Positions 26,868 through 35,542 of a stretch of DNA of 64,000 bases are shown piece after piece; the stretch's first letter is position 1, and every line of letters starts with the position of its first letter. The stretch lies in assembly GCA_052161885.1 (NCBI GenBank), contig CP197396.1:1116001-1180000 (forward strand), read 5' to 3'. Position numbers and translations under genes: made by a program. Below the pieces are notes generated by a model. The model was not told where the DNA came from and did not search any database. It worked only from the letters and a program-made list of their open reading frames with translations. This DNA comes from QKTW01 sp052161885. GTDB taxonomy: Bacteria > Bacteroidota > Bacteroidia > Chitinophagales > Chitinophagaceae.

Positions 26868-26897
26868 CAAATATAGAAGTTGTGCGCACGAAACCAA
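26868..26897 (-). promoter_or_regulatory. Promoter of the thi operon
   Basis: The minus strand carries TTG (26897-26895), a 19-nt spacer, then TATATTTG (26875-26868), an exact TAnnTTTG -7 box. It ends about 12 nt before the riboswitch, giving a start site just before the aptamer. Confidence 0.7.
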
Positions 26898-26975
26898 AAA
26901 AGATTTTTGCAGCGTTGCTCCTGAATCATTTACGGGCTAACGTTATCTGGTAATGAGAACAAAGAGAATTCCTGA

Positions 26976-27455
26976 TCATTGTCCTGACGGGATAGTAGTG
27001 TCGATAGGCCCATATAGCACAATGAGCAGCAGGCCAACTAATATAGCCAGAAACATTATAATACCGAGACCTATATCTCCGGCATGCCCTTTATTCAGGT
27101 TGGTGACGCGCGGCAAAAACGGATGCATATAAATATCCATTTCCTGTCCCGGCTCTTTTTCCAGCTTATTTTTTGTGACAAGCTTACGCCATACTTCATA
27201 AGTGCGTACTCCGGAAGTGTACTGCACTTTCAGTTTATATTCATACCATACTTCATTATCCTCGGTGGTATATTCCGGTTTTGTGACAATGTGCACTATT
27301 CCGCATTTTAATGGTATGCAGACGTAGTAGAAATAAAGCTCCCATATTTTAACCAGCAGGATTAACGCAACGCCGGCAATAAGTGCAAAATCTAAAATCA
27401 GGAATAGGGCTGACATGAACGATTTTACAGCAAAATAATACTTTTTCTCTACCAC
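26976..27455 (-). CDS. DUF3592-like membrane protein
   Basis: A 159-residue protein with a helix near the N-terminus (ALFLILDFALIAGVALILLV), a soluble middle with KLKVQYTSGVRTYEVWRKLVTKNKLEKEPGQEMDIYMHPFLPRVTNL, and a C-terminal helix (LGIIMFLAILVGLLLIVLY). Two helices around a small beta domain with a G-x-x-x-x-V-Y-x-P pattern resemble DUF3592. The start is a GTG. Function unknown. Confidence 0.6.
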   Translation of the reverse strand: MVEKKYYFAVKSFMSALFLILDFALIAGVALILLVKIWELYFYYVCIPLKCGIVHIVTKPEYTTEDNEVWYEYKLKVQYTSGVRTYEVWRKLVTKNKLEKEPGQEMDIYMHPFLPRVTNLNKGHAGDIGLGIIMFLAILVGLLLIVLYGPIDTTIPSGQ

Positions 27456-27479
27456 GATACCAACCGCATCTGCAGTTGG

Positions 27480-28628
27480 CTATGCTCTGTTCATCATGCC
27501 AACCATTTTACTGATTGCACCCGGACTGTGGAGCATTTCGGTGCTTTCCAGGGTCATCTGCGTTACTTCCGACGCACGTTGCAGCATTTGTCTTTCATAG
27601 TGAGCTATGGCCTGCTGCAGATTTGCAAACTCATCGCCAGTGAGGCGTTCTGCCAGCTCGTAAGCGTCCTGCATAGCCATGTTTACGCCTTCGCCGGCAT
27701 ACGGCGGCATGCGGTGTGCAGCATCACCCAGCATAGTAAGGTTGGGCAAAGATGTCCAGTGCTGGTCCAGCGGAAAATGATATTGCGGCCGCGGTATATA
27801 CCACACTTCATCGGTGGTAAACAACTCCTGCCATACGTTACTCCAATTACCAAATGCATCTTTAAACCAGGCAAAAACATGCTGCTTGCTGTTGAAGTCG
27901 ATGCCGCTTTCCTGCACCCAGTTTTCTGCTGCTTTACAACCGGTATAGAAAGAAAGACTACCATCGCCTTTGACACTGAGGATCAGACTCTTTTCTTCGC
28001 CAAAGACAAAAAGTTTTCCGCCATTTACCAGCTTCCATAGCTCAGGAGCATTTTGCGCTGCATGGTATACGCTGCCCTCTACAATCGTCACACCTGAATA
28101 GACCGGTTTAATATCTGTTATAAACGGCCGGATCTTTGAATTGGCGCCATCTGCAGCGACCACCACATCTGCATACCCTGTTGTCCCGTTTTTGAAATGC
28201 AACAGCCAGCCACTTCCCTGCGGTGTCATAGAAACAAAATGGCTGTCCCAGATTACAGTACCTGGCTGCAGTGAATCCAACAGTATCTTCCGTAGAGGTC
28301 CACGGTCTATTTCGGGCCGGTCTTCTGCGTAGCCGCTTCCGGTTTCATAATCATCAAGGTATATGGCTGCCTGCATATCCGCTATGCTCATCCTGCCTGC
28401 ATCAGGGCGGAAGTTGGCCTGAAATGCTTCCGTAAGACCGGCTCTGCGCAATGCTTCGAGACCTGATTCCTCGTGCAGGTCCAACGTAGCGCCCTGCACC
28501 CGCACATTTTTGTTTAAGTCTCTTTCATACACATGTACATCTGCGCCTTCCAGTTGCAGTAATCTGGCCAGAGTAAGCCCACCCGGACCGCCGCCGACGA
28601 TGGCTATTTTTTTATCCCGTACTGTCAT
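27480..28628 (-). CDS. FAD-dependent monooxygenase (TetX/PHBH-like)
   Basis: A 382-residue flavoprotein, start at ATG 28628 (MTVRDKKIAIVGGGPGGLTLARLL). The Rossmann motif GGGPGGLTLARLLQLEGADVHVYERD, the NAD(P)H/FAD DG motif VVAADGANSKIRPF, and the GD motif LTMLGDAAHRMPPYAGEGVNMAMQDAYELAERL are intact. The layout matches class A aromatic hydroxylases and the TetX group, but the substrate cannot be inferred, so a resistance role should not be assumed. Convergent with nothing; the AraC-type regulator lies immediately upstream on the same strand. Confidence 0.88.
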   Translation of the reverse strand: MTVRDKKIAIVGGGPGGLTLARLLQLEGADVHVYERDLNKNVRVQGATLDLHEESGLEALRRAGLTEAFQANFRPDAGRMSIADMQAAIYLDDYETGSGYAEDRPEIDRGPLRKILLDSLQPGTVIWDSHFVSMTPQGSGWLLHFKNGTTGYADVVVAADGANSKIRPFITDIKPVYSGVTIVEGSVYHAAQNAPELWKLVNGGKLFVFGEEKSLILSVKGDGSLSFYTGCKAAENWVQESGIDFNSKQHVFAWFKDAFGNWSNVWQELFTTDEVWYIPRPQYHFPLDQHWTSLPNLTMLGDAAHRMPPYAGEGVNMAMQDAYELAERLTGDEFANLQQAIAHYERQMLQRASEVTQMTLESTEMLHSPGAISKMVGMMNRA

Positions 28629-28656
28629 AGTCTGAATATTTATTGACAGTACAAAA

Positions 28657-29412
28657 TTATCTCCTGCCCAGGGTTGAAAATTGTATAAATCGGTCGTTCT
28701 GATTTTTAAACAGCTCTTTGGGCGATACACCCGCGAGCTTTTTCACTTCCCTGATAAAATGAGACTGATCGGCAAAGTCTTCCTGTGGAAACAGCTTGCC
28801 TTCCCTGATATGCGGAAAAGAGGCCCGGAAGCGGAGGATATTGCCATACGCCTTTAAAGAAAGGCCATATTGCCGGTCAAAGTAACGGTTGATCTGCCGG
28901 CTGCTCCAGAACACCTTTTCAGAAAGCTCCTTTACTGTAAAAGAACCTTTGGATGCATAGATAAGCTCAAAGAGTTGCTGTTTTCTGCTGTCTGTTTCTC
29001 CGGGCAAGAGCTCCATGATCTTCTGCGCCGCTTTTTCACAAAACCTGTCAAAATCGTCCAGATCAGCTACAGAAAATCCCCAGAAGTCTGCGGGCAGACT
29101 TTTACCATTGTCCAGCAGTTCTGCCACCGGCTCATGTAATATATATTCTGCGGCCGGCAGTTTAAAGCTTACAGCAAACATAAGCGTATGCGGTGCGATT
29201 GTAGTTTGCTCCGGCCTTGTACCAATACCCAGCAGTATGGTATGAAATGGCTCTCCGGCAGATGCGGAGAAAAATAAGTCGATCCTGCCATCGGGCAGTA
29301 TGACCACCTCCTTATCATTGCCAGATTCATTGCGCAGCATCCAGAAACTTTCAACATAGTCTGAAAGTGCTGTGTCAGGTTGGACAGATCTGTATTCCAG
29401 GTCATTGCTCAT
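28657..29412 (-). CDS. AraC family transcriptional regulator
   Basis: A 251-residue protein with an N-terminal sensing half (SFWMLRNESGNDKEVVILPDGRIDLFFSA, DUF6597-like) and a C-terminal AraC helix-turn-helix pair (FTVKELSEKVFWSSRQINRYFDRQYGLSLKAYGNILRFRAS and DFADQSHFIREVKKLAGVSPKEL). It lies 28 bp upstream of the monooxygenase on the same strand and probably regulates it. Confidence 0.88.
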   Translation of the reverse strand: MSNDLEYRSVQPDTALSDYVESFWMLRNESGNDKEVVILPDGRIDLFFSASAGEPFHTILLGIGTRPEQTTIAPHTLMFAVSFKLPAAEYILHEPVAELLDNGKSLPADFWGFSVADLDDFDRFCEKAAQKIMELLPGETDSRKQQLFELIYASKGSFTVKELSEKVFWSSRQINRYFDRQYGLSLKAYGNILRFRASFPHIREGKLFPQEDFADQSHFIREVKKLAGVSPKELFKNQNDRFIQFSTLGRR

Positions 29413-29525
29413 TTAGGATCCGGCATATTACTGTAAGATACGCATCGCTGTAAATTTCGCTTGTAACAAATGCCCACAAAACACCTAAGGATCAAGTGTA
29501 GTTTCTGACTGATATTTCCTGTCAG

Positions 29526-30224
29526 TTATCGTTCATTAAATACAGTCTTCCTGTTTTTCATAGCAGCCTGCCACCCGGCCGGGAATATAGCGTGGTTGTT
29601 TTTCATCATCAGTTCCATTTTCTGCCGGATTGCTGCCTGAAGGGTTTGCGGCAAGTCGTAAAACGCTTTGTCTACCTGCGTTTCCTTTTCCGGATCCAAT
29701 ACACCATTCTGGTGCCTGATGGCAATTTTCTTCCCGTTAAAATAAATGATGAACTTGATACGGCCGTCGTCATAGCCGTTCATGCCGGCAGTTCCATAGA
29801 CTATAACCGGGTCTGCCTGGCCATTGCCATCATAGTCTTTGAAGTCGGTGTACTTTGTCCAGAACCATACAGAACTTTCTTCATTCTGCTCCGGAATGAC
29901 ATGATCATTTATTTCCCATGTTTTAATAAATGTTCCACGATCAGCACGGACATTCACCGCTTTAATATCGTGATGCAGGGTATCCTTGCTTTCAGAAATA
30001 CCATCATTGCTTTCTGTAAGAATGCAATAATAAAGTCCCGTTTTATCTATATAACGGTATACGCGGAATATAGGATAACTGATGCCGAGACGGTTGCATG
30101 CCGTATCCGGAAACAATATTCTGACCTCCGCCGTAGTAAGTATTGCGGGTGTAACAGCTGCCTTCTGAGCGGATGAGACAACACAACAAATAAGCGAAAT
30201 ACAAAGGGAAAGAGCAAGTTTCAT
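29526..30224 (-). CDS. Secreted hypothetical protein (M949_RS01915-like)
   Basis: A 232-residue exported protein; the ATG at 30224 gives a clean signal peptide (MKLALSLCISLICCVVSSAQ). The body holds RVYRYIDKTGLYYCILTESNDG, KAVNVRADRGTFIKTWEINDHV and DYDGNGQADPVIVYGTAG, the last resembling an EF-hand-like calcium loop (DxDGNGxxD). It recalls a Bacteroidota family annotated M949_RS01915 (surface polysaccharide biosynthesis), a name I give only tentatively. Function unknown. Confidence 0.6.
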   Translation of the reverse strand: MKLALSLCISLICCVVSSAQKAAVTPAILTTAEVRILFPDTACNRLGISYPIFRVYRYIDKTGLYYCILTESNDGISESKDTLHHDIKAVNVRADRGTFIKTWEINDHVIPEQNEESSVWFWTKYTDFKDYDGNGQADPVIVYGTAGMNGYDDGRIKFIIYFNGKKIAIRHQNGVLDPEKETQVDKAFYDLPQTLQAAIRQKMELMMKNNHAIFPAGWQAAMKNRKTVFNER

Positions 30225-30280
30225 TTTTCTTATGGTCATTCTTTTTACGAATTTGTTAAACTCCGCGTCAGGAAGTAATA

Positions 30281-30841
30281 TTAATCACTTATTGCCGTCA
30301 ATCCCGGAACATTCCACTCATTACGTTTTATCTCCAGCCAGTTGCAGGTACCATATTCGCCGTAGTCAAAGGTTTCCACAAACTGCAGACCAGCCTTTTG
30401 CAGTACACGGAAGGATGCGAGATTGTCCAGGTCGGTAATGCCAAACATTTCTGTCAGGCCCAACGTTTCAAAACCGTATTGCACAGATGCTCTGGCAGCT
30501 TCTGTTGCGTAGCCTTTTCCCCAATATGCCGGGATAAAACGGTAGCCTACATCGTGAAAATTAATATGACCGTTTACGGATGTTTTCATCAATTTCAGGC
30601 CGGCCCAGCCGGTGAAGTTGCCGGTTCGTTTTTCTATCACTGCCCAGCGGCCTATGCCATTGGTTGCATACTGATCGCGGATAAGGCGGATTACTTCCCG
30701 TGCCTGTTCTATGTTTGTCTGCACCTTCCCGCCCAGGTAGCGGTGTACAAGCGGATCAGAATCGAGTGTAAACATATGCACATCATCTTCCGGCTGTATT
30801 TCGCGATACAGGAGCCGCTCTGTTTCTCCGAATATCTTCAT
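30281..30841 (-). CDS. GNAT family N-acetyltransferase (RimJ/RimL type)
   Basis: A 186-residue acetyltransferase: ETERLLYREIQPEDDVHMFTLDSDPLVHRYLGGK at the N-terminus, GYRFIPAYWGKGYATEAARASVQYGFE as the acetyl-CoA binding region and VLQKAGLQFVETFDYG near the end. The RimJ/RimL subgroup acetylates protein N-termini or small molecules; the substrate here is unknown. Confidence 0.88.
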   Translation of the reverse strand: MKIFGETERLLYREIQPEDDVHMFTLDSDPLVHRYLGGKVQTNIEQAREVIRLIRDQYATNGIGRWAVIEKRTGNFTGWAGLKLMKTSVNGHINFHDVGYRFIPAYWGKGYATEAARASVQYGFETLGLTEMFGITDLDNLASFRVLQKAGLQFVETFDYGEYGTCNWLEIKRNEWNVPGLTAISD

Positions 30842-30860
30842 GGATCAAATGTATTAAATG

Positions 30861-30892
30861 CAAAAACAGGCATAACGGATGTGTTATGCCTG
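30861..30892 (-). terminator. Terminator after the 30918-31388 gene
   Basis: CAGGCATAAC (30867-30876) pairs with GTTATGCCTG (30883-30892) around a 6-nt loop; the minus strand then continues into five T. Confidence 0.8.
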
Positions 30893-30917
30893 CCTTATGT
30901 TTTAAGAATGGTTACTA

Positions 30918-31388
30918 TTATTGCGTGAGCACAAACTTCATCGGCTTGCCCTCTCCTTCATTTCCATCTGGCATCAGCACTTTTATCTTATCGAAGTAAG
31001 CAGTGTCGCCTTTCTTCGTACGCCTGAAGATCGAGTTTTTTACTGCTGTCGACAGTGTATCTCCATAGCAGTACTCAAACATCAGTTCCATACCCGAGGC
31101 TATATGCCCTACTGAATCTTCAAAGAATGTACGCTCGTTATAACTGAATGCAAACCCTTCGATCTTTGCCGCCGGGTTCTGAGCTTTTATACCCTGTTTC
31201 AGTAATGAGTCGAAAGCACGTTTGCCTATCAGCCCGCCGTCCAGTCCGGAATTACCGAGGTATATCTGCAACTGTTCCGCCTTTTTTCCTGCCGGTGCAG
31301 GTGCCGGTTTGGCTTTTTCTTTCTGGGCCATTGCACACAGTGCAGCAAAACATAACGCTATTGTAACAATATAAGTAGTCCGCTTCAT
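30918..31388 (-). CDS. Exported hypothetical protein
   Basis: A 156-residue protein; the ATG at 31388 gives signal peptide MKRTTYIVTIALCFAALCAMAQ followed by a Lys/Ala/Pro-rich linker (KEKAKPAPAPAGKKAEQ). The rest has AFSYNERTFFEDSVGHIASGMELMFEYCYGD and ends in KPMKFVLTQ. It resembles lipid- or protein-binding periplasmic proteins in composition only; no family recognised. It lies 10 bp after valS on the same strand and is probably cotranscribed. Confidence 0.6.
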   Translation of the reverse strand: MKRTTYIVTIALCFAALCAMAQKEKAKPAPAPAGKKAEQLQIYLGNSGLDGGLIGKRAFDSLLKQGIKAQNPAAKIEGFAFSYNERTFFEDSVGHIASGMELMFEYCYGDTLSTAVKNSIFRRTKKGDTAYFDKIKVLMPDGNEGEGKPMKFVLTQ

Positions 31389-31398
31389 TACTATAAAT

Positions 31399-34023
31399 TT
31401 ACAGTAAACTGAGGCTTTCTTCAAGCGCTTTTATTTTTGCCTGTGCATCAGCCGCTTTTTTGCGCTCTGCATCAACCACTTCAGCTTTGGCATTCTGTAC
31501 AAAACGTTCGTTACTTAACTTTTTCTCAACACTTTCCAGGAAGCCGCGCTGATAGTCGAGATCTTTCTGCATCTGTTCTTTTTGTGCGCCTGTATCTACA
31601 GCACCGGCCTCTGTTTCAAGATACAGTTTATCTGTCTGTATTACCAGGGAGATGGCACCTTGCTTCGCTTCAGCAGTAAAGCCTATTTCAGATGCATTTG
31701 CCTGCTTGGCCAGAATGCCCTGTATAGTATCATAAAAAGCTTTATCCTGCGTATCAATCCAGAGTTTTACTGCATCTTTATTTTTCAGCTGGGCTTTAAC
31801 GCGGGCATCGCGGATACCAGTGATTATTTCCTGCAGCAGAGTTGCCTGCTTCAGTATGCCATTGTTATTGATATCATATGCCGGAAGCTGCGATGGCATG
31901 AGGTCTTCTCCCTGTGCCCGGTCGCGGAGCAGATGATATATTTCTTCTGTAGCAAATGGCATGAACGGATGCAGCAGTTGCAGCAGTTGTTCAAACAATG
32001 TAACAGATTTATCCCATACCTGGCGGGAGATCGGCTGATCCATACCCGGCTTTACCCACTCGAGGTACCAGCCGCAGAAATCGTCCCATATCAGTGAATA
32101 CAATGTCTTCAGGATTTCGCTCAGGCGGAAATCCTTGTACATATCTTCAAGTTCTGCCGCTACAGAAGCAATACGCTGCTCCATCCAGTTGATCGCAAAC
32201 TGGGCCTGGCTGCCGTCTGCATTATCTGCAGTACGCGCTTCCCAGCCTTTTACGAGCCGCATGGCATTCCACATTTTATTGATAAACGCACGCCCCTGTT
32301 CCAGCTGACCTTCATCAAACAGGAGGTCGTTACCTGCCGGTGAGGAAATCATTACTGAGAAACGTACGGCATCTGCACCATAATCATCGATCAACTGCAG
32401 CAGATCGGGCGAGTTGCCGAGTGATTTACTCATTTTCTTGCCTTGCTTGTCGCGTACGATACCGGTGAAATATACCTTATCGAATGGTTTCTGATCCAGG
32501 AACTCGTAACCGGCCACGATCATACGGGCTACCCAGAAGAAGATGATCTCCGGTGCCGTAACGAGCGTATTGGTCGGGTAATAATATTTCAGCTGTTCGT
32601 TCTGCTCATCTTTGTTCCAGCCAAAAACCTCCATCGGCCACAGCCAGCTGCTGAACCATGTATCCAGGCAATCTTCGTCTTGTTTTAACGGAGATTTGCC
32701 ATCCGGATTCTGGGCTTTGTATTTCGTATATGCTTCTTCTTCTGTTTCGGCTACATAGATGTTGCCATCGGCATCGTACCATGCAGGTATGCGGTGGCCC
32801 CACCAAAGCTGGCGGCTGATGCACCAGTCTTTAACGTTTTCCATCCAGTGCCGGTACAGGTTCTTGAACTTAGCCGGGTGAAACTCAACGTTGTCGGTCA
32901 TTACTGATTCCAGTGCCGGTTTGGCAAGCTCCTGCATGCTGCACCACCACTGCATAGACAGGCGTGGCTCTACGGCAGCTCCTGTCCTTTCGGAATAACC
33001 AACCTGGTTGTTGTAATCTTCTGTTTTTACAAGGTTACCGGCAGCTTCCAGGTCTCCAACTATCTTTTTACGTACTGCAAAGCGGTCTTCACCGATATAC
33101 ATGCCTGCAGCTTCACTCATAGTACCGTCTGCATTCAGTACGTCTACGATAGGCAGTTCGTGTTTCTGACCCAGTGCATAGTCGTTGGGGTCATGCGCAG
33201 GCGTTACCTTGAGCGCACCGGTACCAAATTCCATATCGATGTACTCATCAAATATGATCGGTATACGGCGGTTTATCAGCGGCACGAAACAGTATTTACC
33301 CTTCAGATCTGCATAACGCGGATCGTTGGGGTGTACACAGATAGCAGTATCGCCGAGAATGGTTTCCGGACGTACGGTAGCGATCGTAATATATTCTTCC
33401 TGTTCGCTGTCTATACGATAGCGCACATAGTAAAGCTTTGAATTAGTGGGCCTGAAGATTACCTCCTCATCACTGAGCGCAGTTTTACCCTGCGGGTCCC
33501 AGTTGATCATCTTGGTATCGCGGTATATGTATCCTTTGCTGTGCAATTCGTTAAATACACGTATCACCGCAGCAGAATAGTCCGGGTCCATGGTAAACGC
33601 GGTGCGTTCCCAGTCGAGCGCACAGCCCAGTTTGCGGAGCTGCTGCAGGATAATGCCACCATATTTTTCTTTCCATTCCCAGGCGTATTTCAAAAATTCG
33701 TCGCGGGAGAGGCTTTTTTTATCAATGCCTTTCTGCTTCAGCATATCTACCACCTTCGCCTCTGTAGCGATGGAAGCATGGTCGGTGCCGGGTACCCAGC
33801 AGGTATTATAGCCCTGCATTTTGGCACGGCGTATCAGTACGTCCTGTACGGTATTATTCAGGGCATGTCCCATATGCAGCACACCGGTTACATTGGGCGG
33901 CGGCATGACTATCGTGTAGGGCGTACGTTCATCGGGTTCTGAATGAAAATAGCCTGCATTGTTCCAATGCTCATACCATTGCTGCTCTGATTCGCGGTGC
34001 TGAAAATTTTTACTGAGTTCCAT
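31399..34023 (-). CDS. valS: Valyl-tRNA synthetase
   Basis: An 874-residue class Ia synthetase. PPPNVTGVLHMGHALN holds the HIGH signature (residues 50-53), GKKMSKSLGNSPD is the KMSKS loop, and the CP1 editing domain and WCISRQLWWGHRIPAWY are clear. A C-terminal coiled coil typical of ValS is seen (EMQKDLDYQRGFLESVEKKLSNERF). Length fits the family. A candidate -7 TATCTTTG lies on the minus strand at 34062-34069. Confidence 0.98.
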   Translation of the reverse strand: MELSKNFQHRESEQQWYEHWNNAGYFHSEPDERTPYTIVMPPPNVTGVLHMGHALNNTVQDVLIRRAKMQGYNTCWVPGTDHASIATEAKVVDMLKQKGIDKKSLSRDEFLKYAWEWKEKYGGIILQQLRKLGCALDWERTAFTMDPDYSAAVIRVFNELHSKGYIYRDTKMINWDPQGKTALSDEEVIFRPTNSKLYYVRYRIDSEQEEYITIATVRPETILGDTAICVHPNDPRYADLKGKYCFVPLINRRIPIIFDEYIDMEFGTGALKVTPAHDPNDYALGQKHELPIVDVLNADGTMSEAAGMYIGEDRFAVRKKIVGDLEAAGNLVKTEDYNNQVGYSERTGAAVEPRLSMQWWCSMQELAKPALESVMTDNVEFHPAKFKNLYRHWMENVKDWCISRQLWWGHRIPAWYDADGNIYVAETEEEAYTKYKAQNPDGKSPLKQDEDCLDTWFSSWLWPMEVFGWNKDEQNEQLKYYYPTNTLVTAPEIIFFWVARMIVAGYEFLDQKPFDKVYFTGIVRDKQGKKMSKSLGNSPDLLQLIDDYGADAVRFSVMISSPAGNDLLFDEGQLEQGRAFINKMWNAMRLVKGWEARTADNADGSQAQFAINWMEQRIASVAAELEDMYKDFRLSEILKTLYSLIWDDFCGWYLEWVKPGMDQPISRQVWDKSVTLFEQLLQLLHPFMPFATEEIYHLLRDRAQGEDLMPSQLPAYDINNNGILKQATLLQEIITGIRDARVKAQLKNKDAVKLWIDTQDKAFYDTIQGILAKQANASEIGFTAEAKQGAISLVIQTDKLYLETEAGAVDTGAQKEQMQKDLDYQRGFLESVEKKLSNERFVQNAKAEVVDAERKKAADAQAKIKALEESLSLL

Positions 34024-34136
34024 TGTCCTGAAATACTTTCGGGTTCTAAAAAATAAGGCTGCAAAGATAAAGCTTTAAAGGATGTGTTTTGATGGCATTT
34101 TTTTGATGTAACTTACTGTTGTAAAAACACTTTGCT

Positions 34137-34592
34137 ATGCGTAATACCCTCTTTGCAATACTTATTTGTGCTGCCCTGGCCTTCAGTTCCTGCGGTGCCT
34201 CCCAGCATCAGCAGAATGAAAGTAACAGGACTATTAATATAGAAGAAGCTGCCTCACAACTGCAAAACAAACGCTGGATACTTACCCGCCTGGCCGATAC
34301 TTCTTTTCCGAAACCTAAGAAAGATATTTATATACAGTTTGAAAATAACAACCTGGACCTGAAGGGTTTTGGCGGATGCAACGGATTTGGCGGTACCTAC
34401 GCCATCACGTCCAAAGGACTTACCATCAGCAGATTGCTATCTACACAGATGTGGTGCGATATGGGAACGATAGAACAAAAACTCATGGCTGCCCTGCAAA
34501 CCTGCAATAATTTCCAGGTAACGGCCGACCAACTGATGCTGGTGAATGGCAAAAAACCGCTGGCTTATTTTACGGCTGTTTATCTGAAGTAA
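34137..34592 (+). CDS. META domain-containing lipoprotein (HslJ-like)
   Basis: A 151-residue protein with lipoprotein signal (AALAFSSCG). The META domain is seen at about 38-150: QNKRWILTRLADTS, GFGGCNGFGGTYAITSKGLTISRLLSTQMWC and GTIEQKLMAALQTCNNFQV. META proteins include HslJ, linked to novobiocin tolerance and heat shock in E. coli; the function here is unknown. Single gene between divergent valS and the convergent small-gene operon. Confidence 0.85.
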   Translation: MRNTLFAILICAALAFSSCGASQHQQNESNRTINIEEAASQLQNKRWILTRLADTSFPKPKKDIYIQFENNNLDLKGFGGCNGFGGTYAITSKGLTISRLLSTQMWCDMGTIEQKLMAALQTCNNFQVTADQLMLVNGKKPLAYFTAVYLK

Positions 34593-34699
34593 ATTCGGGA
34601 TCCGGACAATTCCGGATTCCCCCCTTATTTCGGAATGCGGGGTAAGATACCCCTCGTTTCTTCCGGGAATCCGACACCTTGTCGCTATTTTTTGCAATA

Positions 34700-34897
34700 T
34701 TATTTTGAATATCGTCTTTTGAAAAATTTCCCGATGCTGTAGGTGATACTCATCGTTACACACATCGGGCAGACGCCGAACCTGAAAAAGAGCAGGCTTG
34801 CTTTTTTGTACCATGGCAGGTTTGCCGGGATTATAGGACAGCTTACACCGTCGCCGTCGTATTCTTTGATGCCCCAGATGTTTATACTTTCTTTCAT
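34700..34897 (-). CDS. Small protein, 65 residues, hypothetical
   Basis: An ORF of 65 residues (MKESINIWGIKEYDGDGV...) with two Cys (residues 20 and 42-45, CPMC) and a hydrophobic stretch SLLFFRFGVCPMCVTMSITYSIG. It follows a 26-residue ORF by 15 nt and the thioredoxin-like gene, all on one strand, suggesting a small operon. The reasonable spacing and amphipathic composition favour a real gene, but short length leaves doubt. Confidence 0.45.
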   Translation of the reverse strand: MKESINIWGIKEYDGDGVSCPIIPANLPWYKKASLLFFRFGVCPMCVTMSITYSIGKFFKRRYSK

Positions 34898-34912
34898 TGC
34901 TGTAAATGCTGG

Positions 34913-34993
34913 TTAACCGAAGAAATGATAGAGACACATGGCAAGCAAACCGGCGGAGATGACACAGAGCATTATTTTCGTTCTTTGAGACAT
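34913..34993 (-). CDS. Putative 26-residue membrane microprotein
   Basis: The minus strand from the ATG at 34993 reads MSQRTKIMLCVISAGLLAMC then LYHFFG and a TAA at 34915-34913. It is a positively charged start followed by a single hydrophobic helix, the usual form of bacterial membrane microproteins. It begins 5 nt after the stop of the thioredoxin-like gene and ends 15 nt before the next ORF. Confidence 0.45.
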   Translation of the reverse strand: MSQRTKIMLCVISAGLLAMCLYHFFG

Positions 34994-34997
34994 GGCA

Positions 34998-35477
34998 TCA
35001 ATCATTTAACAGGTTATCGATAAGGGATTTCATTCTGGCATCCGTTACTGCAATGCTTTCCCGCCGAAGCGGTTGATGGGTTGCAGGACTAATAAATGTG
35101 ACAGTACCCGACGTGAGGTCCGATTGCTTTTTATCTTTTGCAAGCCCGCAGTATTGAAGTATTTTCCCAACTCCTTTTCGCGGAATGGCCGTAACAGCAT
35201 CATAAACCCCGGCTGCCTGCAATGTTTTCCGGGAGGCAGCGCTTGCTGAGTCGTTGGTTACGTCATTGAGATAAACTATTATACCTTTTGCGGCATAAGA
35301 CGTCAATAATTTCTCAAACCGCGGTTCGTTGGCTTTACATACCGCACACCAATCGGCACGGTTCAGAATGGCGATAAGCCGGGGAGACTGTATTGCCTGG
35401 CTATAGCTTTCCCCCGACAAACCGGCGATGCCTGCAGCCATTAAACAGGCAGTAACGAGTGATTTCAACTGTTTCAT
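34998..35477 (-). CDS. Exported thioredoxin-like protein
   Basis: A 159-residue protein with signal peptide (MKQLKSLVTACLMAAGIAGLSGESYSQ). NRADWCAVCKANEPRFEKLL carries the CxxC of a thioredoxin fold (CAVC). The rest follows a thioredoxin-like pattern (IIVYLNDVTNDSA, KTLQAAGVYDAVTAIPRKGVG) without the usual cis-Pro TxP loop. It may act as a periplasmic disulfide reductant. It sits downstream of the ECF sigma factor and upstream of two tiny genes. Confidence 0.72.
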   Translation of the reverse strand: MKQLKSLVTACLMAAGIAGLSGESYSQAIQSPRLIAILNRADWCAVCKANEPRFEKLLTSYAAKGIIVYLNDVTNDSASAASRKTLQAAGVYDAVTAIPRKGVGKILQYCGLAKDKKQSDLTSGTVTFISPATHQPLRRESIAVTDARMKSLIDNLLND

Positions 35478-35542
35478 TTTATTTTTCAGATTTCCCTCAT
35501 TTATACCCGGAAAACGCGACGATCACCCGCACCAGCCGCAAT

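Noticed and set aside
27480..28628. Monooxygenase as a tetracycline resistance enzyme
   Set aside because: The motifs are general to class A flavin hydroxylases, and no residues specific to TetX substrate binding could be recognised.
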